DNA of 64,000 bases from Terebella lapidaria (Eukaryota > Annelida > Polychaeta > Terebellida > Terebellidae), in assembly GCA_949152475.1 (NCBI GenBank), contig OX424555.1, positions 97,001,515-97,065,514 on the forward strand. Direction: 5' to 3'. The notes under the pieces are model-generated. The model was not told the DNA's origin and searched no databases. It was given only the letters and a program-made list of their open reading frames with translations. A program made the position numbers and the translations under genes. Below are positions 1 through 9,937 of this stretch, piece after piece (the first letter of the stretch is position 1; every line of letters starts with the position of its first letter).

Positions 1-860
1 GTTCTTGAGCAGACGCGCTTCTCGTTTCTGTAATTTCTACACTGAATGGTCAGTGTTCAAGTACAAATATCGGTTGTTGCACAGTTCAATAATGATTCGA
101 ACCCTCACTTCATCAAATCCTCCCTCATGGCCAAAAGCAAAGATGCTCCCCGTGCATGATAAACAGTTGCCGTCACCCACAATCGTTCTTCCTTCCATAA
201 CTTTGGGAACATCATTCGGAACCATTCTCATTGTGATGTGGTCAACACACTTTGTATTGGAATGTTAGAAGAATGTTATAAAGGATCGCAAGCTATCATT
301 CTGTTCACCTCCGCGAATGGGATCTTTTGCAAAGACGTGAGCTCTCTGGTCATTAAGCTGAAACTCTCATGAAGTTTGCAGAGACAGGTATTTCTGTCCT
401 TCTCTGAAGCGAATGTGACCCAATATGGTCGCAAAGAGCAGAACAGCGCATAGTTCAGTTTGATCATTGGGTTCTGTGCACAAAACTTTGCATGCAGGTT
501 CTTGAACTTTGTGACTGTTTCTTTTTTTCCAGTTGTCATGCAGGCATTGTCCTCTCGGGTGAAGAACCTTCTGACAGCCACCCCGAAACGCACTGATTTG
601 GGAGTCGAAAGCCTCTTTCTGAGGATGTCCTTGGATGTTGTTGTGGAGTTGCTCTTGAATCATTTCAAGGAGAAACCAAACATTTCTTGGAGGATTTTTT
701 TCAGCCGGTATCCCTTCACAAGTTTGCCAGATAATATCCGGGAATACACACTCCGGATTCTTTGTTCCTTGATTTGTTGTTGATATCGCATCTTCATTTC
801 ATGCACGAATACATTCTGTGCAAAAAGCTCTCGTTTGACTGTCGGCGATAGTGGGTACAA
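1..860 (-). pseudogene. Decayed ORF of an unnamed repeated protein family, with OTU/vertnin-like end
   Basis: Read on the minus strand, three blocks in different frames follow one another. The first (860-660) is a charged helical stretch. The second (593-276) contains FFTREDNACMTTGKKET, KNLHAKFCAQNP and FASEKDRNTCLCKLHES, a pattern I recognise from a protein family repeated in many invertebrate and fish genomes that has no settled name. The third (231-37) contains VGDGNCL followed by FGHEG and VRVR, which resembles the catalytic-cysteine end of OTU/vertnin-like domains. Frame changes and stops between the blocks show that it is not an intact gene. It probably comes from a mobile element. The copy runs off the left edge of the window. 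Confidence 0.5.
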
Positions 861-1523
861 TCATAGCTTCTCGATGAGGTTCTTTGTCTTGCTTCTTGGA
901 CTAGGCTCCCCATTGCGTGTTCATTTTTCCCATCTGTTTTCTATATTTTGCTGATCATTTTCTTTCTTCTGCGAGTTTTTCGTTTGTTATTTTTTAGTTT
1001 TCGTTTGATTTTCTCCATTTTTTCCCAGTTATTTTGCCTTGTTCTGCTCACTTCCTTTGTGGAGCTGATACTTCTTTACAGGTGATGTTGGCGGACTGTT
1101 GAGCACTACTGGTAGGACAGCCTTGGCGCGCCTGCGATAATCTCAGTGATCAATTCATATCAGTGATCAATTTGCTTTTGCTGCTGCCATCTTTCCCTGT
1201 CTTTCCGTCTATCTTCTGAGATATTAATAGCATCCATTTTTATTATTTCTCGCCGTCTTCCTGCAGCACTTAACGCCATCTGGAAAAGGTAAGTATGACC
1301 TAGACATCAAGGTTTAAAGATTTTGTGGACGAACTTTGGTGTAAAGTTAAATTTTCACACTTACTTGGTGTAAAGTATACTTTTTTTAGATTTAGGGAAC
1401 TCCATAACATCGCACTATATACCCCGGGTTTTATTCGCTGGATGGACTACTGATGCATTGGTCGGAACGCTGTACATCAATCGTCTTGCTACTGCCAAGT
1501 AATAAAAGCACAAAGACTATGTT
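861..1523. other. No gene seen between two divergent decayed ORFs
   Basis: AT-rich sequence with T-rich runs near 940-1030. It separates the minus-strand decayed ORF from the plus-strand one. If both belong to one element this would be its shared upstream region. No repeat or RNA gene was recognised. Confidence 0.4.
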
Positions 1524-2188
1524 TTGCGGGAAGTGCATCTTTACTCTGACAACATAGACAACACTCGCAAGATACAGCCTTCCGTGAACATTTTGAAATC
1601 AGCAATAGAAGTGTGCTCAAAAGAAGAGTTTCCTTCTGTCGTGAGCGATCTTTCCATGGGGGCATTTCGGAAACGTATGACCGATATCTGTGGACCCACC
1701 TTTCATACCAACAATATCCTGCAGCCAGTGACTTCACAGCTGTCAAGGTCCAACCTATGAGTTTCCTGGAAAAAGTCTACGAACAAATCCTGGTGCCTGC
1801 AACACAAGTGATGGCGTTTCTTCTCGCTGATATGGAGATGTTCCTCAAACCACATCAGAGCCATGGTACCTGCATTGGGTACGCTTTGATGGGTGCCAGT
1901 TGTCCAGTGAAAGTAATATAAGGATTTAGAGAAAAAATTAGAACATCTCTACACAATCAAGGATTACATGTTCCTGTGGTCTGCAGTGATGGAGAGTGGT
2001 ATCTGATGGGCGTCGATGATGCTGGATCACCACCGACTGTGTTCAACCTCGCTCGTCGCGTTTATCAGCGCTCAAAGAAAATGAGCAGGAACGTCATCAT
2101 GGACCTCATATCATCTGCAAACCTACAGAGAATTACACCACAAAGCACGAGAGAAGTCCTTGGTGGAGTTGGTACCATCTCCTTGTAA
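1524..2188 (+). pseudogene. Decayed plus-strand ORF, unnamed repeated family
   Basis: Overlapping open stretches encode MSFLEKVYEQILVPAT, then CIGYALMGASCPVKVI, a stop, and then HVPVVCSDGEWYLMGVDD. The order 'YALxG / hydrophobic / GxxVxxxxSDGxWxxL' recurs in transposon-associated proteins of molluscs, cnidarians and fish, and I cannot put a firm family name on it. An in-frame stop near 1919 and a change of frame near 1757 indicate decay, unless introns explain them. It lies head to head with the minus-strand fragment at 1-860, so the two could be the two genes of one element. The 3' flank is cut by a PLE fragment that begins near 2353. Confidence 0.4.
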
Positions 2189-2352
2189 TATTTCGTAAGA
2201 ACACGCTGAAAACGAGAACACGCAGTGATATGTTTGAGCTTCACATCAAGTAGTTGATAGCTATGGATGCTAAAAAAATGTTTTGTGGGCTGTGATGAGG
2301 CAACTAAACTACGGATAAAGGATCTTAAAAAATGTGTGCCACAGTAAAAAGA

Positions 2353-3153
2353 CCTGTTTTTATACTCATATGAATCATATTTTATCCAACATTTACAACG
2401 AGGAGGTTCTAAGAAACTAACATGTAATTTTAATTTCAATTTCCGATACATAGATGATGTATTATCGCTAAATAATCCCAAGTTTGGTGATTATTTGGAT
2501 GTCATATATCCTAAGGAACTTGAAATTAAGGATACTACAGACTCCGCTAATTTTTCCAACTATCTAGACCTGAGGTTGGAGATTGATAATGATTCTAACC
2601 TGTCAACTAGATTATATGACAAACGTGATGATTTCAACTTTTCCATAGTCAATTTCCCTTTTCTAAGCAGCAACATTCCTATGTCACCGGCATATGGTGT
2701 GTTTGTTTCTCAACCTATTCGCTTTTCCAGAGCTAGTTGCAAATATGAGGGCTTTGTTTATCGAAGTGCCCAGCTAGTCTCTAAACTGCTGCGACAAGGA
2801 TATGTTTTACCAAGACTTATAGCTGCGTTTAAGAAATTCTATGGACGTCATCATGATCTGGTTGATAAATACAGCAAATCCATGTCTGCCATGCAACTAG
2901 ATCTATTTTCATGTTAATTTTGGGGAATTCATGACGGGTGCCACTAGTGGGGCAGGAAATGCTCACTCTTTCCGGAACGCCTGATTTCACCTCCTAATGG
3001 CCATTTTTGGGGGTTCATGAGTTTCCCTGTCATTTTTATTTTCTCTCACTTCGTATGCCTGATTTGACTTTCTGTCCCCGGACTATGAGATTGGATAACG
3101 GACCCTGTTTTGTTTGCTCGGAATACTTAATACTGGGTATTGATTCCACGTCT
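2353..3153 (+). mobile_element. Penelope-like element, 5'-truncated 3' end
   Basis: The sequence matches the last part of the full PLE at 40-43 kb. It begins within the RT domain at about the GTNCAPLLADLFLYS region, continues through FRYIDDVLSLNNPKFGDYLD (2445-2504) to the stop at 2915-2917, then a 3' untranslated part ending in GATTCCACGTCT. Truncation at the 5' side is usual for copies made by target-primed reverse transcription. The coding part is nearly the same as in the other copies, with small differences such as DTTDS for DTTES, so the copy is young. The last 264 bases also form the start of the 2.4-kb tandem duplication. Confidence 0.85.
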
Positions 3154-3394
3154 ATGAATGATGATTGTGCCAGAGCCGTTTTCAAAGAATAAAACATTCG
3201 AAAACTTTGACCACTTTGTGCTGCGTGTGTTATTCGATCAAATGATGTCACTCATTCAGCAAAAGCTAGCCTACTTTGTATGTATCATTGGGTGCACAAA
3301 AATGAACCGGACTTGCCTATCACCATCTTTGACTAAGTGAACGCGTGTTCACGCAGTCGGTTTCCACTGTGCACATCATCTCACCAGTCAGCGG

Positions 3395-3985
3395 AGAAGA
3401 AGCAGCACTCCGGAGCAGCACTGCTGGTGTTTTCGGACATCATCGGAGATGGCAACAATGCAATGCTACTCATTCTCCCTGACCTCAGCGCTGCTTTTGA
3501 CAGTATCTCTTACATCCAACTTATCAACCGTCTTCACTTTGATTTTTGTGTGTCAGACACCCCATTGTCCTGGTTCAGGTCATACATTGATGGGCGTACT
3601 CAGCGGGTAAATTCCCCAACCACAGCGTACCTCAAGGCTCCGTGTTGGGGCTGAGTCTGTTTTCAACCTAAACCATATTTGCAGTTCTCGCAGGTGTTTA
3701 ATCAACGCGGTATGTTGGTTGAACACCTGCCGGTCACGGCTGAGTAGATTTCTGTATGGTTTAAAATAGAGAAACCTCTTCGAGTAACAGGGAGTCATTC
3801 AACATAGTCTCGGGCTGCCGCCCTCGACCATGTTAAATAACCTCCTGTACAACTCCGCTAAATAACATCATCAACAACTTTGGTATCAACTATCACAAAT
3901 ATGCTGATGACTTGCAATTGTATGTGGCAATCGATCGCAACCACCACCTCAGCAGAACAAATGCATATAATGCTATGTTTCACTA
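3395..3985 (+). pseudogene. LINE (non-LTR) reverse transcriptase fragment, copy 1
   Basis: The open frame reads LLVFSDIIGDGNNAMLLIL, then DLSAAFDSISYIQLINRL and LSWFRSYIDGRTQRV, which are the fingers and palm of CR1/Jockey-type reverse transcriptases (the DLSAAFD aspartate is catalytic). YADDLQLYVAID follows at 3899-3934 in a different frame, carrying the YADD active-site motif. A roughly 180-bp palindromic insertion (about 3655-3865) separates the two parts. There is no endonuclease or 3' end, so this is an internal relic without function. Confidence 0.75.
3669..3763. repeat. Nested inverted repeat inserted within the LINE RT relic
   Basis: Outer arms TAAACCATAT (3669-3678) and GTATGGTTTA (3754-3763) enclose inner arms GCAGGTGTT (3690-3698) and AACACCTGC (3722-3730). 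It interrupts the RT reading between the conserved V-L-G turn and the YADD segment. The same structure is at 6076-6170 in the second tandem unit. It looks like a small fold-back element inserted before the duplication. Confidence 0.5.
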
Positions 3986-4140
3986 CATCGATGAAAAGAT
4001 CTAATAGCTATCTAATGCATACTCATTCAAGCACATCATCTTCGCCAGTTTGGTGCATCACCCCTTCGTGTTGGCAACACTGTCGTTAAATATAAACATT
4101 ATGTTTGTAATATGGGGGTTACACTAGAACACCATCTAAC

Positions 4141-5296
4141 AATGTCTTCCCAAGTGTCCATTGTTGTAAAGTCGTGCAACTATCATATCTACCAAATTGA
4201 TCTATTATTGGCCACAATAAAATAGTTAAGAAACGAAACATGTATTACTTGGCTCAAGTGAAGTATCTGGTCAGTATCTAATTTGATGGTTGTAGTGATA
4301 ATGGTCATATTGTAATAAAAGTTGGTTAATATACATTTTGGCTAGTTTAGTTTATTGATAGTTGGGTGGGGAGGGGGGGGGGGGGGTAGGGATGATGGGG
4401 TTACGGGGGATACATCCCAGCGGTCGTCAGCGACCAGAGAGCATCTAGTTATTACATGTATTCGTTTAAGCGAGTGATGAGAAAAACTGAATGAACATCA
4501 GAACTGCTCCTTCTCTCTCAAGATGAAGCCATGCATGCCAATAGACGAAAAAAATACACATGTTACAACCACCATACGTATCAAAATATATTTACGGGCT
4601 GTTTATGTTCAGATATGCACAGTAGATACGTAAAGTTTCGTGACATCAGCAAATCAAGATCGACAGTCTATGATAAAACTTTAATTACCGTTCAAATTAA
4701 TTACTGTCTGCTTTTCTTTGAAGTGATTCACCATACGAAACAAAGGTTAGTAGACTAGTTTGTAACATTTTGACTTCATGTTTCATGACGTTTGAGTTTG
4801 ATAAATGTGAAATCGAGTAACTAACGCAATAGTGTGTTTTGTAGTTCGAACGTAGTTCGAATTTCAATGAATGTTTATGTTGTCGAAGACTATATGAGAT
4901 TTAAATCTTATCCGGCACAACCGAGTTATCATATAACCTCACGTTCGTTACGTGCTATCCGCCTATATTCGTCACATCCCCAACTTCACCAACAAACGAT
5001 TTTGCTGGTTGTTCCAAAACAACCACTGAAACTCAAATCATGGCTACGTGCAGTTTCATTTGTTTGCATCAGAATCAACGTCAACAGATTTCACCGAGAT
5101 CAAAAGACTATCGGTGAATATACATGCACGGGTGAGGCTAATTATGAGGTACTAGTATATCTCGTATAGAGGATTCCGTATCTGGTAGATGGAGGAAGCT
5201 CTGAAAACCAGCCAGGTACATCTAGGTCAGTGGGATATTCTCTAGATTTGTTTAGCATGGGACTGAATTGGCTGGCAGTTACCAAAGACTCAAAGT
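4141..5296. other. Gene-free part of tandem unit 1
   Basis: No coding region was recognised. It contains a 14-base G run at 4373-4386 and AT-rich sequence. Small ORFs near 4531-4758 and 4834-5169 have no recognisable motif and are repeated unchanged in unit 2, as expected from the recent duplication and not from selection. Confidence 0.5.
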
Positions 5297-5560
5297 CATG
5301 CAACTAGATCTATTTTCATGTTAATTTTGGGGAATTCATGACGGGTGCCACTAGTGGGGCAGGAAATGCTCACTCTTTCCGGAACACCTGATTTCACCTC
5401 CTAATGGCCATTTTTGGGGGTTCATGAGTTTCCCTGTCATTTTTATTTTCTCTCACTTCGTATGCCTGATTTGACTTTCTGTCCCCGGACTATGAGATTG
5501 GATAACGGACCCTGTTTTGTTTGCTCGGAATACTTAATACTGGGTATTGATTCCACGTCT
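5297..5560 (+). mobile_element. Solo PLE 3' end (pseudo-LTR length) at start of tandem unit 2
   Basis: 264 bases identical or nearly so to 2890-3153, starting at CATGCAACTAGAT and ending at GATTCCACGTCT. It has no other PLE sequence upstream. Its 5' edge lies within about two bases of the 5' edge of the pseudo-LTR upstream of the full-length PLE (39,876). Confidence 0.8.
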
Positions 5561-5801
5561 ATGAATGATGATTGTGCCAGAGCCGTTTTCAAAGAATAAA
5601 ACATTCGAAAACTTTGACCACTTTGTGCTGCGTGTGTTATTCGATCAAATGATGTCACTCATTCAGCAAAAGCTAGCCTACTTTGTATGTATCATTGGGT
5701 GCACAAAAATGAACCGGACTTGCCTATCACCATCTTTGACTAAGTGAACGCGTGTTCACGCAGTCGGTTTCCACTGTGCACATCATCTCACCAGTCAGCG
5801 G

Positions 5802-6392
5802 AGAAGAAGCAGCACTCCGGAGCAGCACTGCTGGTGTTTTCGGACATCATCGGAGATGGCAACAATGCAGTGCTACTCATTCTCCCTGACCTCAGCGCTG
5901 CTTTTGACAGTATCTCTTACATCCAACTTATCAACCGTCTTCACTTTGATTTTTGTGTGTCAGACACCCCATTGTCCTGGTTCAGGTCATACATTGATGG
6001 GCGTACTCAGCGGGTAAATTCCCCAACCACAGCGTACCTCAAGGCTCCGTGTTGGGGCTGAGTCTGTTTTCAACCTAAACCATATTTGCAGTTCTCGCAG
6101 GTGTTTAATCAACGCGGTATGTTGGTTGAACACCTGCCGGTCACGGCTGAGTAGATTTCTGTATGGTTTAAAATAGAGAAACCTCTTCGAGTAACAGGGA
6201 GTCATTCAACATAGTCTCGGGCTGCCGCCCTCGACCATGTTAAATAACCTCCTGTACAACTCCGCTAAATAACATCATCAACAACTTTGGTATCAACTAT
6301 CACAAATATGCTGATGACTTGCAATTGTATGTGGCAATCGATCGCAACCACCACCTCAGCAGAACAAATGCATATAATGCTATGTTTCACTA
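5802..6392 (+). pseudogene. LINE reverse transcriptase fragment, copy 2
   Basis: Second tandem copy of the relic at 3395-3985, with the same palindromic insertion. At the site where copy 1 reads NNAMLLIL it reads NNAVLLIL. It arose by the local duplication and not by retrotransposition. Confidence 0.75.
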
Positions 6393-7700
6393 CATCGATG
6401 AAAAGATCTAATAGCTATCTAATGCATACTCATTCAAGCACATCATCTTCGCCAGTTTGGTGCATCACCCCTTCGTGTTGGCAACACTGTCGTTAAATAT
6501 AAACATTATGTTTGTAATATGGGGGTTACACTAGAACACCATCTAACAATGTCTTCCCAAGTGTCCATTGTTGTAAAGTCGTGCAACTATCATATCTACC
6601 AAATTGATCTATTATTGGCCACAATAAAATAGTTAAGAAACGAAACATGTATTACTTGGCTCAAGTGAAGTATCTGGTCAGTATCTAATTTGATGGTTGT
6701 AGTGATAATGGTCATATTGTAATAAAAGTTGGTTAATATACATTTTGGCTAGTTTAGTTTATTGATAGTTGGGTGGGGAGGGGGGGGGGGTAGGGATGAT
6801 GGGGTTACGGGGGATACATCCCAGCGGTCGTCAGCGACCAGAGAGCATCTAGTTATTACATGTATTCGTTTAAGCGAGTGATGAGTAAAACTGAATGAAC
6901 ATCAGAACCGCTCCTTCTCTCTCAAGATGAAGCCATGCATGCCAATAGACGAAAAAAATACACATGTTACAACCACCATACGTATCAAAATATATTTACG
7001 GGCTGTTTATGTTCAGATATGCACAGTAGATACGTAAAGTTTCGTGACATCAGCAAATCAAGATCGACAGTCTATGATAAAACTTTAATTACCGTTCAAA
7101 TTAATTACTGTCTGCTTTTCTTTGAAGTGATTCACCATACGAAGCAAAGGTTAGTAGACTAGTTTGTAACATTTTGACTTCATGTTTCATGACGTTTGAG
7201 TTTGATAAATGTGAAATCGAGTAACTAACGCAATAGTGTGTTTTGTAGTTCGAACGTAGTTCGAATTTCAATGAATGTTTATGTTGTCGAAGACTATATG
7301 AGATTTAAATCTTATCCGGCACAACCGAGTTATCATATAACCTCACGTTCGTTACGTGCTATCCGCCTATATTCGTCACATCCCCAACTTCACCAACAAA
7401 CGATTTTGCTGGTTGTTCCAAAACAACCACTGAAACTCAAATCATGGCTACGTGCAGTTTCATTCGTTTGCATCAGAATCAACGTCAACAGATTTCACCG
7501 AGATCGAAAGACTATCGGTGAATATACATGCACGGGTGAGGCTAATTATGAGGTACTAGTATATCTCGTATAGAGGATTCCGTATCTGGTAGATGGAGGG
7601 AGCTCTGAAAACCAGCCAGGTACATCTAGGCCAGTGGGATATTCTCTAGATTTGTTTAGCATGGGACTGAATTGGCTGGCAGTTACCAACAACTCAAAGC

Positions 7701-9300
7701 CAGGGCGTTATTCGTTGTGTTTGAATCAGCTGAACAAGTAAGCGTCAGGGAATGTAGTAAAAGACACGTGTCGCCACTTAGCAGTGCACAGCTCGATTCC
7801 AATGTGGGGAATGGGAAGTTTCTTTGAGTTTATTCGTAGACATACATACTGCAATTGTAATCACTGTTCTGTGAATAACAAGATCAGGGACTTTCCAGAC
7901 TCAAAGTGGAACAATTTCTAGACCCTCTCCAGACCCAGATTGATTCGAAAACCCTATGCACGATAGCTCGTTAATATACTTTAAACATGCTACATAAACT
8001 TAACTTGTACGCTTAGGCTCCATTATTCACATCTATACATATAGTATTCGACTTGTAAAACAACATTTTTTCGGGTGAAACATTTTGTCAAACTGCATCG
8101 AACGGGAAAAATCGCTATAAAATATATTTCCGCAAAGCATTGTGCACCCTGTAACCAGTTCCGAGTAGAAAATCGATACAGAGAACAGCGGTGTCTTGAC
8201 CACTTGTCCCCTTCTGGCTGTTCTTAATTGACTGTCATACCTATATAGTTCCATAAAGATTGTGTAGATTTGAAGATATTCATATGTCTTTATGCAAATG
8301 CCTTTATGCCCAATCGATCATGTTCAAAACTTCATGATCGCAAGTATACTGGGGGTACATCGGTTGAAGGATCTGTTACGTGCGCAAATATTTTTTGACA
8401 AACTTTTTTGCCACCGACCATTATCATAATTAGAATGGTCAGCAATACGTCCGCATTCAAAATGACATCTTTCGGAAAAGTGCTCAAGCCCTGGTGATAT
8501 CAACAAGCCATCCCCACAAAGTCGGGGAATTCCAGGGGAGCCGCTGTCTGATCGGTTAAATCTTTCGAAGTACTCGCAATATTTTGCGGTTGTCAGGCAT
8601 GAAGAAAATTTCAGAACAATTCACAAAACTGGATTATATTTTTTTTAGTGATTGCCTCCATCTGCTTGTTGACACTGAAATTTAAAAAAAATGCTGCGGT
8701 ACTATTGCAGGACCGGACCAACGCATCTATTCATGGGCCGTTTTAATCGTATTTGAGTATGTCGCCTCCTGATGGAGACGACAATAAATGTGGGTCGTCA
8801 ATGCCCAAAAATTGCTATGAATTCGAAATTTGTGCTGTGGCAACCTCCCTTTCCGTGTAATATTTCGGGAAATGGATCATGTATGCAACCATATGCAGTA
8901 ACATCGCTTGATAGAACTGCAACGAGAAGATAAGTTCATGTTCACCTGTAGCATTGGTTTCTCGGGTGGATAAATTTTCAGAATGCCTGCGAACGAAATA
9001 GGCCTATTTGTGTTGACTTTCGCCATTCTGAGTTTGATTTGGACGTAGTTCGACCGTGATTTGTGCCTTCGGTAAATTACAAATTACTTTCAATGGTTGT
9101 TATAACAGTCAACACGAGATATCGGAGTACCAGACTAAATATAAACTTTTCTTTATAGTGAACATACAGAGCTGACTCGCCTTTTACTGACTTTCGTTTT
9201 CCCCGTACTACCAAGCTAAAACTCTTATTTCATTCCCCTGGGCCACAAATTTTTATTCAATCTATTGATTTTTTGTTCTGTTGATTTCGTTGACACATAG
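7701..9300. other. Intergenic, no gene recognised
   Basis: AT-rich unique-looking sequence. Short ORFs on the minus strand (8033-8254, 8324-8506) show no signal peptide, domain or conserved motif. No repeat shared with the rest of the window was seen. Confidence 0.4.
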
Positions 9301-9501
9301 ATGGCTTGCCTTGTATGGACCAAGGTCGTGCTGAGCCTTTTCCTGAACAACATTGCCGCATCGGGCGCCTTTAAGTTGACTGCCACAAACGTGACTTTTT
9401 CGTCAGAGAACAACACCAGCGGTCTGATCTCTTATGATGTCCAGACACTGCAGACGGGCACACCTTGGATCTTTATCTGTTTCACAGTGATAACTATCGG
9501 A
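9301..9501 (+). CDS. Possible first exon of a secreted protein
   Basis: ATG at 9301 opens a 67-codon stretch beginning MACLVWTKVVLSLFLNN and then IAASGA, a fair signal peptide with a small-residue cleavage site. NVT and NNTS follow as possible N-glycosylation sites. It ends at a good donor, ATCGGA/GTAAGC, in phase 0. No following exon could be found: the next 2 kb is occupied by inverted-repeat elements from 9566 on, which may lie in an intron or may have destroyed the gene. I do not recognise the family. A chance ORF is a real alternative. Confidence 0.25.
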
Positions 9502-9565
9502 GTAAGCATAAGCCTGCATGTAAAGTTAACATGGTATTTAAAACACCGGCGACACCTATGTTGAA

Positions 9566-9922
9566 GTTCTCCCCTATGCGAATTTACTATGCGAATTTGT
9601 CACGGATCCGTCATGTTTCAGTCGACACAAGCACACTTTCAAGATATCACACGGATGTCATGCGACTATAACGTGCGACTCGTGCCCGCAAGTCACAAGA
9701 GTACCCCGTGCGACTCCATACGAATTACATACGCGTGTGTGTTATTCGACACCCACGAGGCTAAAAGAACGCCATATCTTTTCCATGGGACGCGAATCTT
9801 GTGTCAATACGGAAATGCCCCCATACGAACGAATGCTAGACCCTGAGGTGTTTTGGTTAGACCGAAATGTGGGCACGACCAATCAGAATTGTGAGTCGCA
9901 TGACATTCGTGTAGGTGAGAAC
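9566..9922. mobile_element. Small inverted-repeat element (MITE), 357 bp
   Basis: It starts GTTCTCCCCTATGCGAAT and ends ATTCGTGTAGGTGAGAAC, an imperfect terminal inverted repeat. The interior is built of short motifs such as CATACGA, GCGACTC and CATGCGA in repeated, inverted order, so almost the whole element can fold. No coding capacity is present. It belongs to the same family as the larger element that follows 15 bases later. No clear target duplication was found. Confidence 0.65.
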
Positions 9923-9937
9923 AGGGTGTAATACCTA

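Larger units (their letters stand above)
2890..7700. repeat. 2.4-kb direct tandem duplication (two units)
   Basis: Unit 1 is about 2890-5296 and unit 2 about 5297-7700. I found roughly a dozen substitutions and one poly-G length change (14 G at 4373-4386, 11 G at 6780-6790), so identity is near 99.5 percent. Each unit starts with the last 264 bases of a PLE, followed by unrelated DNA with a LINE RT fragment and an AT-rich stretch. Unit 1 joins unit 2 at AAAG/TCATGCAACTAG. The first base shared by both units lies inside the PLE coding end. Confidence 0.9.

Noticed and set aside
8500-8560. tRNA-like hairpin CCCCACAAAGTCGGGG
   Set aside because: Only a single short stem; no cloverleaf or conserved T-loop GTTCRA.
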